Assembly (NCBI RefSeq): GCF_901933205.1
Contig: NC_044584.1
Coordinates: forward strand, 11,759,001 to 11,823,000
Length of the DNA stretch: 64,000 nt
Direction: 5' to 3'
Source of the DNA: Camarhynchus parvulus
Taxonomy: Eukaryota; Chordata; Aves; Passeriformes; Thraupidae
Below, piece by piece: positions 12,530 through 24,319 of this stretch; within the stretch, counting starts at the first letter, position 1, and each line of letters begins with the position of its first letter. The notes beneath the pieces were generated by a model, which did no database searches, had not been told where the DNA came from, and saw only the letters and a list, made by a program, of their open reading frames with translations. A program made the translations under genes and the position numbers.

Positions 12530-13120
12530 TGTGGGAGGAGAACTAGGATTTATTCGGTGAAGATTCACTTACCATAAATAAATGAAAATAAATAAGTAGG
12601 CTAAATTAGTAATGAATAGTTCAGCCAGCTCTAATGCTAAATAAACACACTGAATTGTAATGAAAATACTAAAGCCTGTTTGAACTGGAGCTAGAAATCC
12701 AAGGAGAAATAACTGTGTGGCACTTAAATTAGCACTCACCATAAAATATAAATATATAATTTAAAATATAGATTTTTTTTTTTTTACCTCATGAGATTTT
12801 AAAGATTCATCTGTTCCCAGTGTTTGGAAGGCTCGAACTAGACACTCTTCAGTGCTATAGAGTGACATAAATCACTGAAGAGTTATAAAATCCCTTGATG
12901 TATGCTCTTGGACAGTAACTATATTTGTAAAGGCTCTCATGGGGGTGCATTTATACTGATAGGAGACTGTTTTAAATTCACACAGTTATCTCCATATAAA
13001 GCATTTTTATAGGATTTTCCACACTGTGGGGGGTTGTGCGACTTTAATTATACAACTCAGACTCTATTGGTAAAACTTATAGGCAAAGATAAGCCCTTTA
13101 GCAAGGCAGACTCCTGCACT
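12530..13120. promoter_or_regulatory. Candidate conserved element with perfect 11-bp inverted repeat
   Basis: AT-rich unique block with repeated TAAATAAATGAAAATAAATA-like sequence, GCTCTAATGCTAAATAAAC and, further on, CCATATAAAG and TTTAATTATACAAC. It contains a perfect inverted repeat with arms 12,844-12,854 (ACTCTTCAGTG) and 12,873-12,883 (CACTGAAGAGT) separated by 18 bases. A T-run lies at about 12,773-12,785. Composition suggests deeply conserved non-coding DNA, but conservation was not tested. Confidence 0.35.
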
Positions 13121-15429
13121 TGAACTTAAAAGAAAATAATTTTCTTCTTGTGAGTTCCCCTAAGAATGGCTGGAAAAATCAATATGTGCTGTGGCAGGCA
13201 GGAGAGGCTGTGCTTGCAGGCAGCCCAGGGAGCTGTGGAGCCAGCCCTGCCCTGGGCTCCAGCCCCTGGGGCTGAGCTCACTCCCCTCGGAGGGGCTGGG
13301 GGCTGCTGAAGGGCCACCAAGCACTAATCAGCCTTTTGTGACCACTTTAGACCATTTATTAAACTCTGCACTGGAGCTGCAAACTGTAGAGTGAGGCAAG
13401 GACTTTAAAGCAGCTTGAATAAAAAATAAAGTAGGCATGTAGTCGAGGCAGAGAAAAGCAACATGCAAATGGAGCTCTCAAAAAAGGAATATTTCCTTTG
13501 GAGAAAGTGCAGCTGCCCTTTTATTGGTGGGGTGATGGGTAAGGCTGGCTGCAGGACTGCAGTTGTGCTTGGTGGGCTGGGGATGAGCAGTGCTGGTGTT
13601 TAGGTCTCTCTGGCTTTTTGACCAAGAGAAACTAAGAGACCCTATGGCACTGGAGCTCAAGGGGCAGCTGGAGACTGATATCAGTATCCCAGAGGTGGAA
13701 AGAAATATTTAGGTGTGTGCAGACTGGCAATTTTGTGCCCCTGAGGGTGTGGCCAGTTTCTGGCAGTGATGTGGAAAAGAGCTCTCAGGAGTGAAGACTC
13801 AGTAGTTCACTTGATGAAAATAGGATTATCTCCATCCCTAAGTTCAGCAAAGCAGCTTTTGGAGGCAGAATATATCTGTGCTCTCTGACTGCATTACACA
13901 ACAAAAAGAATATGAGAACTTGGAAGAAATGAATAAGGTATGTAGTATCCCAATGTGAACTGAAAATGAAAAAATGAGAGAGCTTTTTGCTTTATTATAA
14001 TAACATGGAGCAGAGTGAAAGAATGGCTCTGCATATGAAATAGAGTTAGGAGGATAATCAACCCAAACCTCCTATGATCCTACAATAGAGGCACCAACAC
14101 TGGAGGCAAGCAGGAGAGTTAATAAATTAAGGTGCAACCAAAATAGATTCATGGTAATTTAACAGTGTGTCAGGGCTCCTAAGAAATGAGAATCATGTAT
14201 TTAAGTCTAACGTGCAACCAACTTTAAACAGGAAAGAATAAGGGAAGGAGAAAATGAGAGAAGATTTATTGCAGCAAGCAGCTGAGGTCAGCTTGCTTTC
14301 ACAGGAGAACAGGAGAAGAAAATGGCACACACATGCCTGGAGGTGGCTGTAGCTCTTCCACCTTCCCTCAGCAGGAACAAAAACACACTGAGGAAGTATC
14401 TGAATACCCTTAGGATGAGTTGTTCAAGTGCCTGGGAATGGCCAGATGGGATTTCTCATCTTGAATACTCCTGGAACAGCCACTCTGCTGAAGGCAACAA
14501 CCTCACTCACGCCATGAGGACCAACCCCAGCCCTCCTGCTCTGAGTATCAGCCCAGGCAGCATTCACACGGATTTGAGGGTTTTTTGTTTGGTTGGCTGT
14601 TTTTTGGTGGGCAGGTAGATTAAGCCTGAGCCATTGATTAATTTCTTTTTGGCTCCTCTGCACTGTTTTCAGCTTTGAGAAGTCACTGTGTCTCTTGGGT
14701 TTGCTATCAAAGGATGATAATCACCAATCCATCTCAGGCAGGACAGATGGGAATCCATCTCTGTCTGCAGACCCTGGCTGGGCACTTTCAGAGAAGCAAG
14801 TACAGCAGTATAAATCCTTACTTTAAAGCTCAGCCCTAAGGAAAGTGGGGAGAATTCCCCTGTGCAGGTGTTCAGGATGGTTTCAGGTTGGCCAAGGGCT
14901 GGCTGGGTGCTGGGAATGCTGTGGGAGATGTTTGTGGGCAGAAGACAAAGCCCCTTTTTGCTGAAGGGGCAGCCAGGGGCTGAGGCCTCTCTGAGCACAA
15001 AGCTTTTCCTTGCAGCTGTCCCTGCTGTGCTGAGGGGTGCAGTCACTCGGCCTTCTCCCTCTCCTCCCAGGAGCTGTGGCTCATGGCTCACCTCTGTGGT
15101 GCCCCAGAGCCTGTGCCCTGCCAGGGCACCCTGCCAGGGCGTGGAGCCAGCCCTCACTGCTGCAGGGTTAATCCTCACACCTCCCCCGGGCTGCTTTGCC
15201 ATGGGGTGTTTCTCATTCTGCCTTCATTCTCTGCTCTGTGAAGCAGGAACTGGGGCAGCACACAGGACCCTTGCTCCTGCAGTTTTTCTCCTCCATTTCC
15301 CCTCCATGCAGGGCTGTACCAGCTCTGATGCTGTTTTTGGTGAGGAAAAAAGGGAATAATTCTATTTCTTACAGTGATATTACTTTCTCTGCTCCTCTGA
15401 AAGCATGTATGTGCCAAAACATGCTCCCA
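13121..15429. other. Unique non-coding DNA, no supported gene
   Basis: Alternates a GC-richer islet (13,190-13,320), an AT-rich stretch with another octamer ATGCAAAT (13,463-13,470), and a GC-richer islet (14,860-15,330). In the latter, open frames of 165 (plus) and 177 (minus) codons overlap. Neither has a domain, and open reading on both strands is expected where TAA and TAG are rare. Confidence 0.6.
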
Positions 15430-16129
15430 AGAGCTGCATTTTAAATTGTATATATGTGAATACTATAAAAGAAAACCTCTAATTTTTTTAAAAAATTATG
15501 GGATTAAAATAGATACATTAATTTCAACATTTAATGGTTTTACTGTGGTGATGTTCACAACCCTTCCATGTTCATTTTTTGTGACTTCTTTAGCACTTAT
15601 TGTCAGTGCTGTTCACTGAAACAGCACGTTATAAGAGAGCAGGCTCCTAGATGACATGGATGATTTATAAATACTTTATACAGTCAGAATGTATTTATGC
15701 AGGACAACAATTTGTTTGGTTATTTCCAGAGGCTGAGCCACTAACAGTTACGTTAGAGAGACAAAAAAGGACTGAACTTGTGCTCAAGAAGGGCTGCTTT
15801 GGGCTGTTAACCTAATGAATCTACAACTGCTAGATAAAAATAGATAAAAAGTTTGAGCTTCAGGCTTTGCCTGCTTCAAAGATACCTCAGAAAAATGAAA
15901 AATAACTTAGAAAAATGAAATATAAGGTCATGCATCTTCTAATGTTGATGTAAAACTTCACTGATGTCAGTAGCACAGGTGTCAGGCTTGGGAAGAGTTA
16001 CAGTGTGAGAAATATTCTTGTTCTTTGCTTTATGAATAAAATGTTTGATTTAAACTTATAAATGTACTTTATAAATCCCTGGTTTAAATTTCTTATTTGA
16101 GGCAGTAAGTTATCTTATGTCATAGAGCT
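15430..16129. promoter_or_regulatory. AT-rich block, possible conserved non-coding elements
   Basis: Unique AT-rich sequence without tandem or interspersed repeat signature. 15,540-15,740 reads like conserved non-coding DNA, with TTTATAAATACTTTATACAG, GTATTTATGCAGG and AACAATTTGTTTGG. A short imperfect duplication of TAGATAAAAA lies at about 15,831-15,850. There is no coding potential. Confidence 0.25.
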
Positions 16130-16859
16130 AAGTCTAAAAAGAAATGTAAAGAAGAAACAGATGTAGACAAATGTGAGTCGGATTCTGCCGTGAGATCTCA
16201 GCAGCCAGGCTGGGATCCCTGGGCCAGCACACTGGGATCCACCCGTGTAAATCTCTCAGCAGAAGCAATTTTGCTGTCAAACCCAACAAAAACATATCTA
16301 GAGCATGTTTCAGTGGTGCTGCAGATCTTCTCCTCTGAGAGAGTTCAGCCAAGCTGTGATGCCCAGGATGGCAGCTCATGGCTCTGTCAAGGCAGGTGCA
16401 TTTGAGTTTGAAAATAACCTTTGTAGTTAAGCTGCGAGTGCATTTATATGAGAGACTTGTAGGGGAGAATTTTGTCTTGGTTTACTGTTACTCTGTCCAG
16501 CTGTAGCTCCTGGAGGTGTGTGCCAGACACTGGCTGAGCCTTTGCAAATCCTGGGAGGTTTCCATGTTGCAAAGAGCAGGGCTTGCTGCAACAGCTGGGA
16601 GAATCTGCAGTGTTACTCTCTACAACAGGGCAAAAGGAACACAATTGCAATTATAAAAATACCCCTTTCACAATTCCTGCCATTTCCAGTCCCTCACTGC
16701 AGAAGAACTTAATCAGGATGCAGGACAGGTTCACAGAGCCCTTTTCCCTCCCGTTCCATCATCCCTGAAACTGCTGCAGATCTTCCCAGCAGCTCTGCTG
16801 GGTTTGTTTGTTTATTTACCTTCCATTATCCTTCTTGTTCCCCATCCTTTGAGGTCAGT
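16130..16859. other. Unique non-coding DNA
   Basis: No element recognised. The short frames present lack domains and overlap on opposite strands. Confidence 0.55.
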
Positions 16860-17190
16860 AGATGACCTGCAGATCTGCCCAATTTATTCCTGTGTATGAC
16901 AAACAGACCTGGGTCAGCCAATGAGCCGTGATCTTCTATTTCTATTTCGCTGTGGTTGTACGCCCATGATCTGCACACTGCCAGTCACCCACCATATTGA
17001 TGAGATTAGCTGCTAATTAAAAACCCAGCCAAGCCAGGCAGAGGAAGATGACTCAATTAGCAGAATGTCACTGAATCTAATTTACTTTGCTTATCACAGA
17101 CTTATTCTCTAATGAATTAGAAACGAAGAGCAGGACACCTTCAGAGGGAGATCGAGGGGCTTAAAGGCTTAAATGCTTTCTAACCCCTTT
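16860..17190. promoter_or_regulatory. Candidate developmental enhancer (homeobox-type motifs)
   Basis: One of the clearest candidate conserved elements in the window. It contains GATTAGCTGCTAATTAAAAA at about 17,004, then CTCAATTAGCAGAATGTCAC, TCTAATTTACTTTGC and CTAATGAATTAGAAACG. TAAT cores occur in several orientations within about 120 bases. Upstream CCAATTTATTCCTGTG and GCCAATGAGCCG add further candidate sites. No repeat similarity is seen. Regulatory function is inferred from motif density only. Confidence 0.45.
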
Positions 17191-17731
17191 GTGCTCATGG
17201 TTGGGTTGCAGGGAGTGTGCTGACACTGCTAATCACACACCCAAGGGCTGTTTCCCAATACCTGTGTCCTGAGGGAGTGTATGCAGGGCAGCCCTGCTGC
17301 TGGCTATTTCATGTGACTGATTAGGTCAGACTTTCCTTTCTTTATAAACCTACATGTACTTATAAGCTGGGAGCAAAGCAGGGGCTTTGGATGGCACATC
17401 ACTGGAATTGTGCTCAGGGATGGTCTCTGTGATTGTGGAACAGACACTGAATGTGCTGTTTGGCCAATGAGAGTATGAGAAATTTCCTGGAAAAAAAAGC
17501 ATGTCAGAAGTTGACATTTCCTACTGTAATGAGTATTTTAAGGCACTTCTCAATGCTTTTCTCACTTCCAATATGATGTTTGGATGATTAACAATTAGAA
17601 TAATGCATTTTACTGGAGCTCTTTGGAAGTACTTTAAGAGAGCATTGGACAGATGCACAGCTGAATTTGTATGTTAAGTGGAGACTATAAACCATCATCT
17701 CTGCTGCTCTTTCCATAGTAGATAACAGAGC
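17191..17731. other. Unique non-coding DNA
   Basis: AT-rich spacer up to the LTR insertion. 17,510-17,690 is AT-rich and unique, but no specific element was recognised. Confidence 0.5.
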
Positions 17732-17737
17732 ATATTA

Positions 17738-18166
17738 TGCCGTCTCGGGTCGGCTGCTTGTTCTCTGCCCCGAGAGGTGAGTTGTCAGAGCGACCCCAGG
17801 CTCTGAAGAATGAGACTGACTCTTTGCTGTTCAGGTTGTTTATTAAGTCTTATCTACAAAATTTTCTTCTGGAGACAGGGTATTTATACAATCAAGAAAA
17901 ATACACCCTGTTCCCTCCATCTTGTCCCCATTACCTTTATACAAAAATTTTTAAAACTTATATTTCCACCCTGTGTACACCTTATAAAAACACCCTTTAA
18001 ACCTGTGACACCTTCCAGCCCTCATACCAAACTGGCAATTATTTGCAGGATCGAAATCCAGCCACCAAGTGTTCGTCATGCCAAGATCTCCGAGCCCCTG
18101 ACGGGGTTTTGGCTCTCGAGTTGGGACTCCTCACTCCGATGCAGACCATGCCTGATTTAAGTGAGG
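17738..18166 (-). mobile_element. Probable solo LTR of an endogenous retrovirus (minus strand)
   Basis: Read on the minus strand, the segment has LTR architecture: a long U3-like part, a TATAAATA box (plus-strand positions 17,881-17,888), an AATAAA polyadenylation signal about 40 bases downstream (plus 17,839-17,844), and a GC- and CpG-richer U5-like end terminating in CA at 17,738. ATATTA occurs immediately outside both edges (17,732-17,737 and 18,167-18,172), consistent with a 6-bp target-site duplication. No polypurine tract or internal retroviral sequence adjoins it, so it is a solo LTR formed by recombination, or a fragment. One oddity is that the outer U3 edge does not begin with canonical TG, so that boundary is uncertain. 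The family is not assigned; the sequence feel is of passerine ERV LTRs. Confidence 0.7.
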
Positions 18167-18172
18167 ATATTA

Positions 18173-19984
18173 CTGGGCTCTGAGCTCTTAATCTGATCTG
18201 CATGACAAAGCCCACATGGCTTCATGAGCCTTACAGGGCTCATGGGGAGCGTGTGGAGGTCTGGATGTGCTGGTCATGCCAGGGGAGCAGGACTGGAGGC
18301 TGGGAGTTTGTTACTGCCACTGAGCTTGTGTGACACTCATCAATAGCTGGCCTTTCTAGCCTGGGCTGGCAAAGAAAAACAATTGGAGCAAACCATCTCA
18401 TTCTCATAACTTTGTTCAAGTAATGATCAATATAGCACAAAATATGAAGCTTTTAAAGCTTCTAAAGCTATTTGGGAATCTCTCCAGAGACTTAACCCAC
18501 ACTGGCTTCTCTAGCAGTCCAGGGAACTGGTCTGGAAACTGCAGTGGGCTGTAAGCTCTTCTGCAAGCACCTGGGCATATGTTGATTGCAGAAGGAAGGG
18601 CAGAGTTGGTAATGAGAATGGATGGGATGGGAAGCCTTCTCTATTTCTGTCCTGAATCTGTTACCAAGGTATGAGAAATGTTGCTTCAGTGACAGTAACT
18701 GTCCCTAAAATTCACCACTTTCACTAAATTTATAATGCAGTTTCTGCACAGAAGAAAAAAAATATTTAGATGTAGATTACTGTGCAGAGATGGCCACAAG
18801 TACTTTGCAGTTTTACATTTTACACATTCTGCTAAATGTCCTGCCATTTTCAATCCCTATTTCCTTGTTTCTTTCCCCAGTAGTTCTCAATTTTACAGAA
18901 ACCAATTTCTTAGCAACATGCAGTCATTAGAGAGCTGCTTGTCTACCACATCTGGGTGCAACAAACCATTTCCCAGAGGTTTGACCATTGCAAACACACC
19001 TGTATTAACTGTCCTGGAGGAAACAAAACTCAATAAGATATTCTCATTAAGCCAATAATGACAAGGAAGTCTTCCTCTCCACTGAGTCACTGGAGCTGTA
19101 GTGCCAGCAGATATCTTGCCATGTTCAAATGCTGTCCACAGCTCTTGGTGAGCGGGAATTTTGGACATGTGCAGTTACTGAGATCACAGCCCTGAGACTT
19201 CTGTTAAACTAAGTGAAATATATAAATTCATGATGAGGTGATTGATATTAACAATTATTAATTCCATTCTAACTCTGCTGTTAATATGGTGATTATCCTT
19301 GTTATCATTAGTTGCTTAGTTTGTTATCTGGAGAACAGTGTTCACTCACATTGCTCCTCTCAGGCATATAAACCACAAAGCCCAGTTCAAAGACCCTACG
19401 GGGTCAGAACTAGATCTGATCTCTGCCCACTGAGCAGATATTATTCTCTAAGTTTTTCTGGTGACTTTCTTGAGGGAAAATGTTGTGAGTTCCACAGTGG
19501 CATTCCAGTCTGGCTCCAAGAAGAATAAGATAGGCAGTGAAAGAGATTTAATAGTCATTCATTTTGCTTTTGGGTTTAGCAGCTGAAGAGGCTGGGACTT
19601 TTCCTGGTTTCTGTCAGTGAGCAATTCCTCAGAGGTTTGGAGCAGGGATTACAAAATTCAGATAACTTTAGCATGGCTCTGTGGTTGTAACTTTGGAGCT
19701 GGCGTAGTGTTAAGTAGAAGTGTTAACACAAAGAGGTGGGAGTGAGCAGAAGTGGTAGAGAAAGCTGGGGAGCTCCTCAAGGACAACCTCAGTGCTGTGA
19801 AACAGAGGGAACAAGAGAAGTTGAAGGATCAGCAAAATCAGCAAAACTTATGCCAGCAAAGATGAGGCTGGGCTGGAAATGTGAGAAGCCTGCAGGAAAG
19901 TGTGCTGGGCTGGGGCTGGGGGGCTGCAGGGGATGTGTCACAGCAGAGGAAGGAGAGGTGCTTTATAGGCAGGTGTAACTGTCT
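18173..19984. other. Unique non-coding DNA, no supported gene
   Basis: AT-rich unique sequence. 18,660-19,060 and 19,200-19,320 are AT-rich and could hide conserved elements. No repeat, exon or RNA gene was recognised. Frames are at most 107 codons and without domains. Confidence 0.6.
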
Positions 19985-20340
19985 GAACACCTATCAGCTA
20001 AGAACAAAGCTGTGATCCAAAGCCAGTGGTATTAGAGGAACTGGTGGTTTTACACAGTGTAAGTCTCAGGAAAGGGACAGATCAAAGGGGAGGGGATCCC
20101 AGGATTAGGAGTATTGAACTCAAGCTCTCCCCTGAGGCACTGGGGCTGTAAGAGTCAGTCCAGGCATCACTGCTCCACTCAGAACCACTGAAAAGGACTG
20201 TTCAAACACTTCCTAAGCCCAGTTATGCTGCATTCCTTGTCTCCCTGGGATCTCCAAGTGCTTTATAAGTCAGATACATCAGGAAAAGGTCTCTGCCATC
20301 CAAATATTTTTTTAAGTTATACCATTGGCAAATACAATGG
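19985..20340. repeat. Trace of an ancient amniote interspersed repeat (tentative)
   Basis: The phrase GTGATCCAAAGCCAGTGG at about 20,011, then GGTTTTACACAGTGTAAGTC, and further on GATCTCCAAGTGCTTTATAA at about 20,250 resemble wording I know from old dispersed repeats in turtle, crocodilian and bird DNA. Divergence is high, edges are unclear, and I do not assert a family. Confidence 0.3.
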
Positions 20341-21959
20341 ATAAAAGGGACTAAAACCTTCCTGGCTTGTGTGTAAACCAGTGACAATCATCTGCTCTGA
20401 TGTTCTGGAGTATCTTGTTTAGATTGCCATCATCATGCATGGCTCTCCCACAGCTCCTTCAGGGATTCCATCCATGGGCCCTCTCCTCTGCAGTGAGGCA
20501 GCCATGGTTCATTGAGCTAGAGAGCATTTGGAGGCAGACAGAGGCTGTGTGGATTATAAGGCACAGGAGGGCCTTTTATTGCTTTAGTGGGAGCTGAAGA
20601 TGAGCACAGCAAGGGATGGTTTCATTCACACACAGCAAACCTGCCACCACCAAGTGTCACTTTTAACTCTCACTCTGTCAATCAGACAGAGGTGACAGGG
20701 AAGCTCAGGCTGGGTGCAAAGCAGAGTGTGCAGTGCTGTTCCCACTCCCAGCCAGCTGTCCTGTGGTAACTGGGGCCCACAGGACATTAATGCCAGCTCA
20801 TAATCACCATTGCCACTCCCCCTGTGAGTGCCAGCTGGTGATGGTGGCATGGGGACACAAGGGATGCACTGATGAGGAGGAATATCCATGTCTGCTTCTC
20901 TAGTGTCACATCCTGGCAAAACATGGCTGCAGAGGAAGAACATCCATGTGAGGGGAATGGGAGTGGAGGGCAGGGATGGATACAGGGAGAAGCACCTGGG
21001 AAGAGAGGATGGTTTCTGCCACCTGCAAGAACAGGAGTGAAAATTTGAAATTTTGTCTCTGTAGAGCTGAGGAGCTCCTGGGATGGTGCTGATGGCATCC
21101 AGGGCTGCTCAGTTTTCCCATGGCTCACCTGCCAGGAGGCAGCATGGCTGCAGATTGCATTTCAAAGGGGGGGTTTCTCTTCCTAAACGTGTCTCCTGAC
21201 ATCTGTTTGCCCAGTCACAGTGCTGCTCCGTGCACGTTTGAATAAATGTATTTTACTCCTGAGCCTTTCAGAGGAGGCTTGTGGGGCTGACCAGTGCCTG
21301 TGCCCTGGCTGGGGCTCACCCTGTGCCTGGCCCCAGAAGGGTGTCAGGGCACTGAGGGGGATTGAGGCATTGTCTCAGCACAAGGATGTGCTCTGCCCAA
21401 CCCAACAGATTGAGTTTGGCACCAAGAAATTTTAAATGACCTAATGAACACACTGCTGCTGGCCTCTGCTGCAGCCAAGGAACCTGTCCTGCAGCTCTGG
21501 GGAAAGCCAGAGCCCTGCAGCTGTGGGGAGTGAGCACAAATGGGGAACAGAAGGCACAAAAGTGAGAAGGGGACTGGGACACCTGAAAGCCTTTGTCCCA
21601 TGCCTGTGACTGCTCCTGTGTGCTGGGACCCAGAGGCAGCCTGCCCCTCCTGCCATGGCACACCCAGGGCAAACCCACAAGCATTTACAAGGAAGGGATT
21701 TTCCTCCATCATCTGAAAAAAAATCCCTTAAAAAAACCCAGCCAACCAACCAACAGCTACAAAACCTACCAAAGAACTCCAAACCCACAAAAAACCCTCC
21801 CAGGATTTGTTTTACTTACCATGGAGAGAGTTAATGTGGGCCTTGAATGCAATAAGATTATGAATCCTTTAACAATGGTCTCTATCTGTGTTAGCCAAAT
21901 AACATTTCTGTCTTTGACCCAGCCTCTCAAGGCCTTCTACAGATGAATACCAATGACCC
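20341..21959. other. Unique non-coding DNA, no supported gene
   Basis: GC-richer islets at 20,760-21,130 and 21,280-21,660 carry overlapping open frames on the minus strand up to 122 codons. None has recognised features. A poly-A/CAACCAACCAAC low-complexity patch lies at about 21,715-21,800. Confidence 0.6.
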
Positions 21960-22180
21960 AGGCCTTCATTATCCCATCATTACACAAATCCTGCTGTTAA
22001 TTTATGTATAGGAAAGAACTAGCAGCTACATAAGGCTCCATCAGCTGCATAATTACTGCATCTATTATAAAACAGCAGCAAATGCTTCCTGTGAATACAA
22101 ACCATCTCTGCTCATTAGAAACCTTGCAAGAATTAATTAATGAAGGTGTGATTGTGCCACTTGAAGCCATGGGTATTGTC
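21960..22180. promoter_or_regulatory. Candidate conserved non-coding element
   Basis: AT-rich unique block with GTTAATTTATGTATAGG, AGCTGCATAATTACTGCATC and AAGAATTAATTAATGAAGG. Homeodomain-type cores recur within about 150 bases. No repeat similarity was noticed. Regulatory role is inferred. Confidence 0.35.
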
Positions 22181-22479
22181 CCAGCGTGCCTCAAGATTCA
22201 GCTATCTTGGGTTTTCTGATGACTTTAATGTGGACTCCAGAGAAACTGAAACCAGCACGTGGCCTAAGCCAAAGCTGAAGGAGGCAAAATTGAGTGCTGG
22301 AGCTCCCAGCCAGTCCTGTGGCTCCTCCATCCTGATCCATGGAGATTTGCATGGCCACATCTGCTCTGCAGAGGTGTCTGTCCCTGGTCCCTCCCAGCAG
22401 GGATGTGGAGGGGCTGTGTCCAGCCTGGGTCTGGGTGCATTTTTAGTGTTCAAGCTCTTGGGATGCAGGTCTGGATCCA
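22181..22479. other. Unique non-coding DNA
   Basis: GC-richer spacer between two AT-rich candidate elements. Overlapping opposite-strand frames of about 92-111 codons are regarded as chance. Confidence 0.5.
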
Positions 22480-22770
22480 ACTTTTAAAACAAATTAAATG
22501 ATCCTGCAATTCAAATAGAAGAATGAAAGGATTTAGGAATTTTCCACAGTGACATTTGTATTCTAAGATTAATTTGCCAGCCCAGCTTATAACTTCCCAG
22601 CCTTCTGTTTGCTTATGTACAAGAAGAATGTGCTCTGCTAGACTGACTGTAGTGATTAGTTAAATTACTCATAGATCCATTATTTTAAAAAGCTCCTATT
22701 CTGCTTTGCATCTGTATTTATATAGTGCCACCTGATATTAACTTTCTGCTTGAATGATGGCCACTAATTC
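22480..22770. promoter_or_regulatory. Candidate conserved non-coding element
   Basis: AT-rich block with TAGTGATTAGTTAAATTACTC and CATAGATCCATTATTTTAAA, followed by TTTATATAGTGCCACCTGAT and GATGGCCACTAATTC. It has the texture of conserved enhancer DNA and forms a pair with the 21.96-22.18 kb block. Inference only. Confidence 0.3.
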
Positions 22771-24319
22771 TGGGTGGGGCTCCTGAATGTCAATCAGCAG
22801 AGGTCTGAAGGTCAGCTCAGTCTGGAGGGTGAGGGTGGGATGGATCTGTGTTTCCATGACACCTGCTTTCATTCCATGGGTTTCCTCTCTGGGCATGGGA
22901 AGGGGAGCTGGGCTTTACCTGGAGTGTGACCCGAGTGGAACAGGTGGTTTGGTGCCTGTGTCAGTGAAAACTATGGAAAATATGGAATGGAAAACGTGTG
23001 TGAAAGGGAAAAAGCTCTGCTGGTTGGCCAGGAATACTGGGACAGAGGGGTGAAGAATTGCTTCAACCCTTGATCCTAATTTTGGAGAGGCACTGAGGCA
23101 GTCAGACACAGCAGCACTGATCATGCATTTCATGTGGACTTTCTAACCAGCCGTGGGAATAGCAAACCTCCTTTGAGTCAAATCTGGCTTAAAGGGTAAA
23201 AAGCTGTTTCGCAGGGAGGAGAGTCCTTACTAATTTCAAGATGATTGAGATTTTGAGTTTGTTGCTACATTTTTAAAGCAAAATGCATGTTCTGAACAAT
23301 TGGAAAAAAAAATCCAGCTTTGACACTGAATATGCTGCTTTTTTTGTATGTTTTGCTTGTAAATAATGTCTGTTTATTTAGACTTGAACTACGGGCATAT
23401 TCCTGTGTCCATTTTTTCCTGGTGAAAAGCCACTTTTGCTTTCCTGCTGATGGACATTGCGAGAGCCGTGGTGCCTCTTCTTCCAGAGGGAGCCTGTGAA
23501 GGGCTCCAGAGGGGCTTAAAATAACTCATTGTTGGAGCAGCCACAGAGGACCAAAGGCAATCTAATCCATCAGGCAGGAACATTTTCAGTTTGCCTATTT
23601 GTTCCTCCAAAATAAATAAAGCATGTCCTCATTAAAATGAGAGGGATACATTGAAACTGATCAAATTTGATTTGACAAAAAGGATAAAACATAGATAAAA
23701 TTTATGCATTACTGATCTGGAAGGCATTTACCTTTTTTGATGACCCTAATTTTTCAGGGAGTGTGTTTATTAAACATACAGGTTGTGAGTTTGTACCTAT
23801 TTTTATTTTTGTTTATCTCTCACATGCTCTCTGGCTGACAGAGAGTCTTCATTTCAAATGCCTGTTGTCTTTGAGAATTGTCTTCTCATTTATTTACTTT
23901 CATTCTGCCTGCTGGAAGTTCCTATTAATAGTAAGAGAACAGTGCCATGCCAGCATGTCTTTATCAGGGGCTTTACAGAAGTTGTCAGTTTAATAATATA
24001 GCAATAAATTCCATTTAATGTAAAGCAGGACTTTCCCCACAGCATCTTTAAGTGGTTCATTTTTGTCTTATGAATGTAAAGGTCTTGCCTTGTGTTGGTC
24101 TGCCATGGTGAAATATTTCAAATATCAGCTACAACGAGGCATTTTTGTTGTGTCTCAGGCTTCTGTGCTGTCAGGATGCTGCTTCATTATCAATTGCCCA
24201 TGAATGTTTCTGGAAGGAGAAAAGGAAAACTTCCTTACAAGTGTTGTCACTTCTCTTGTGACTCCATTTGGGTTTTTCTGTGTATCAGATGGCGTGTGGG
24301 GGGACACAGAATTTAATTT
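22771..24319. other. Unique non-coding DNA, no supported gene
   Basis: No element recognised. 23,630-24,080 is AT-rich. Frames under 90 codons have no domain. Confidence 0.6.

Noticed and set aside
13674..13685. 12-bp perfect palindrome ACTGATATCAGT
   Set aside because: About 15 perfect 12-bp palindromes are expected by chance in 64 kb.
14669..15359. Opposing open frames of 177 (minus) and 165 (plus) codons
   Set aside because: They overlap in a GC-richer islet where stops are rare. No domain, no splice or promoter context.
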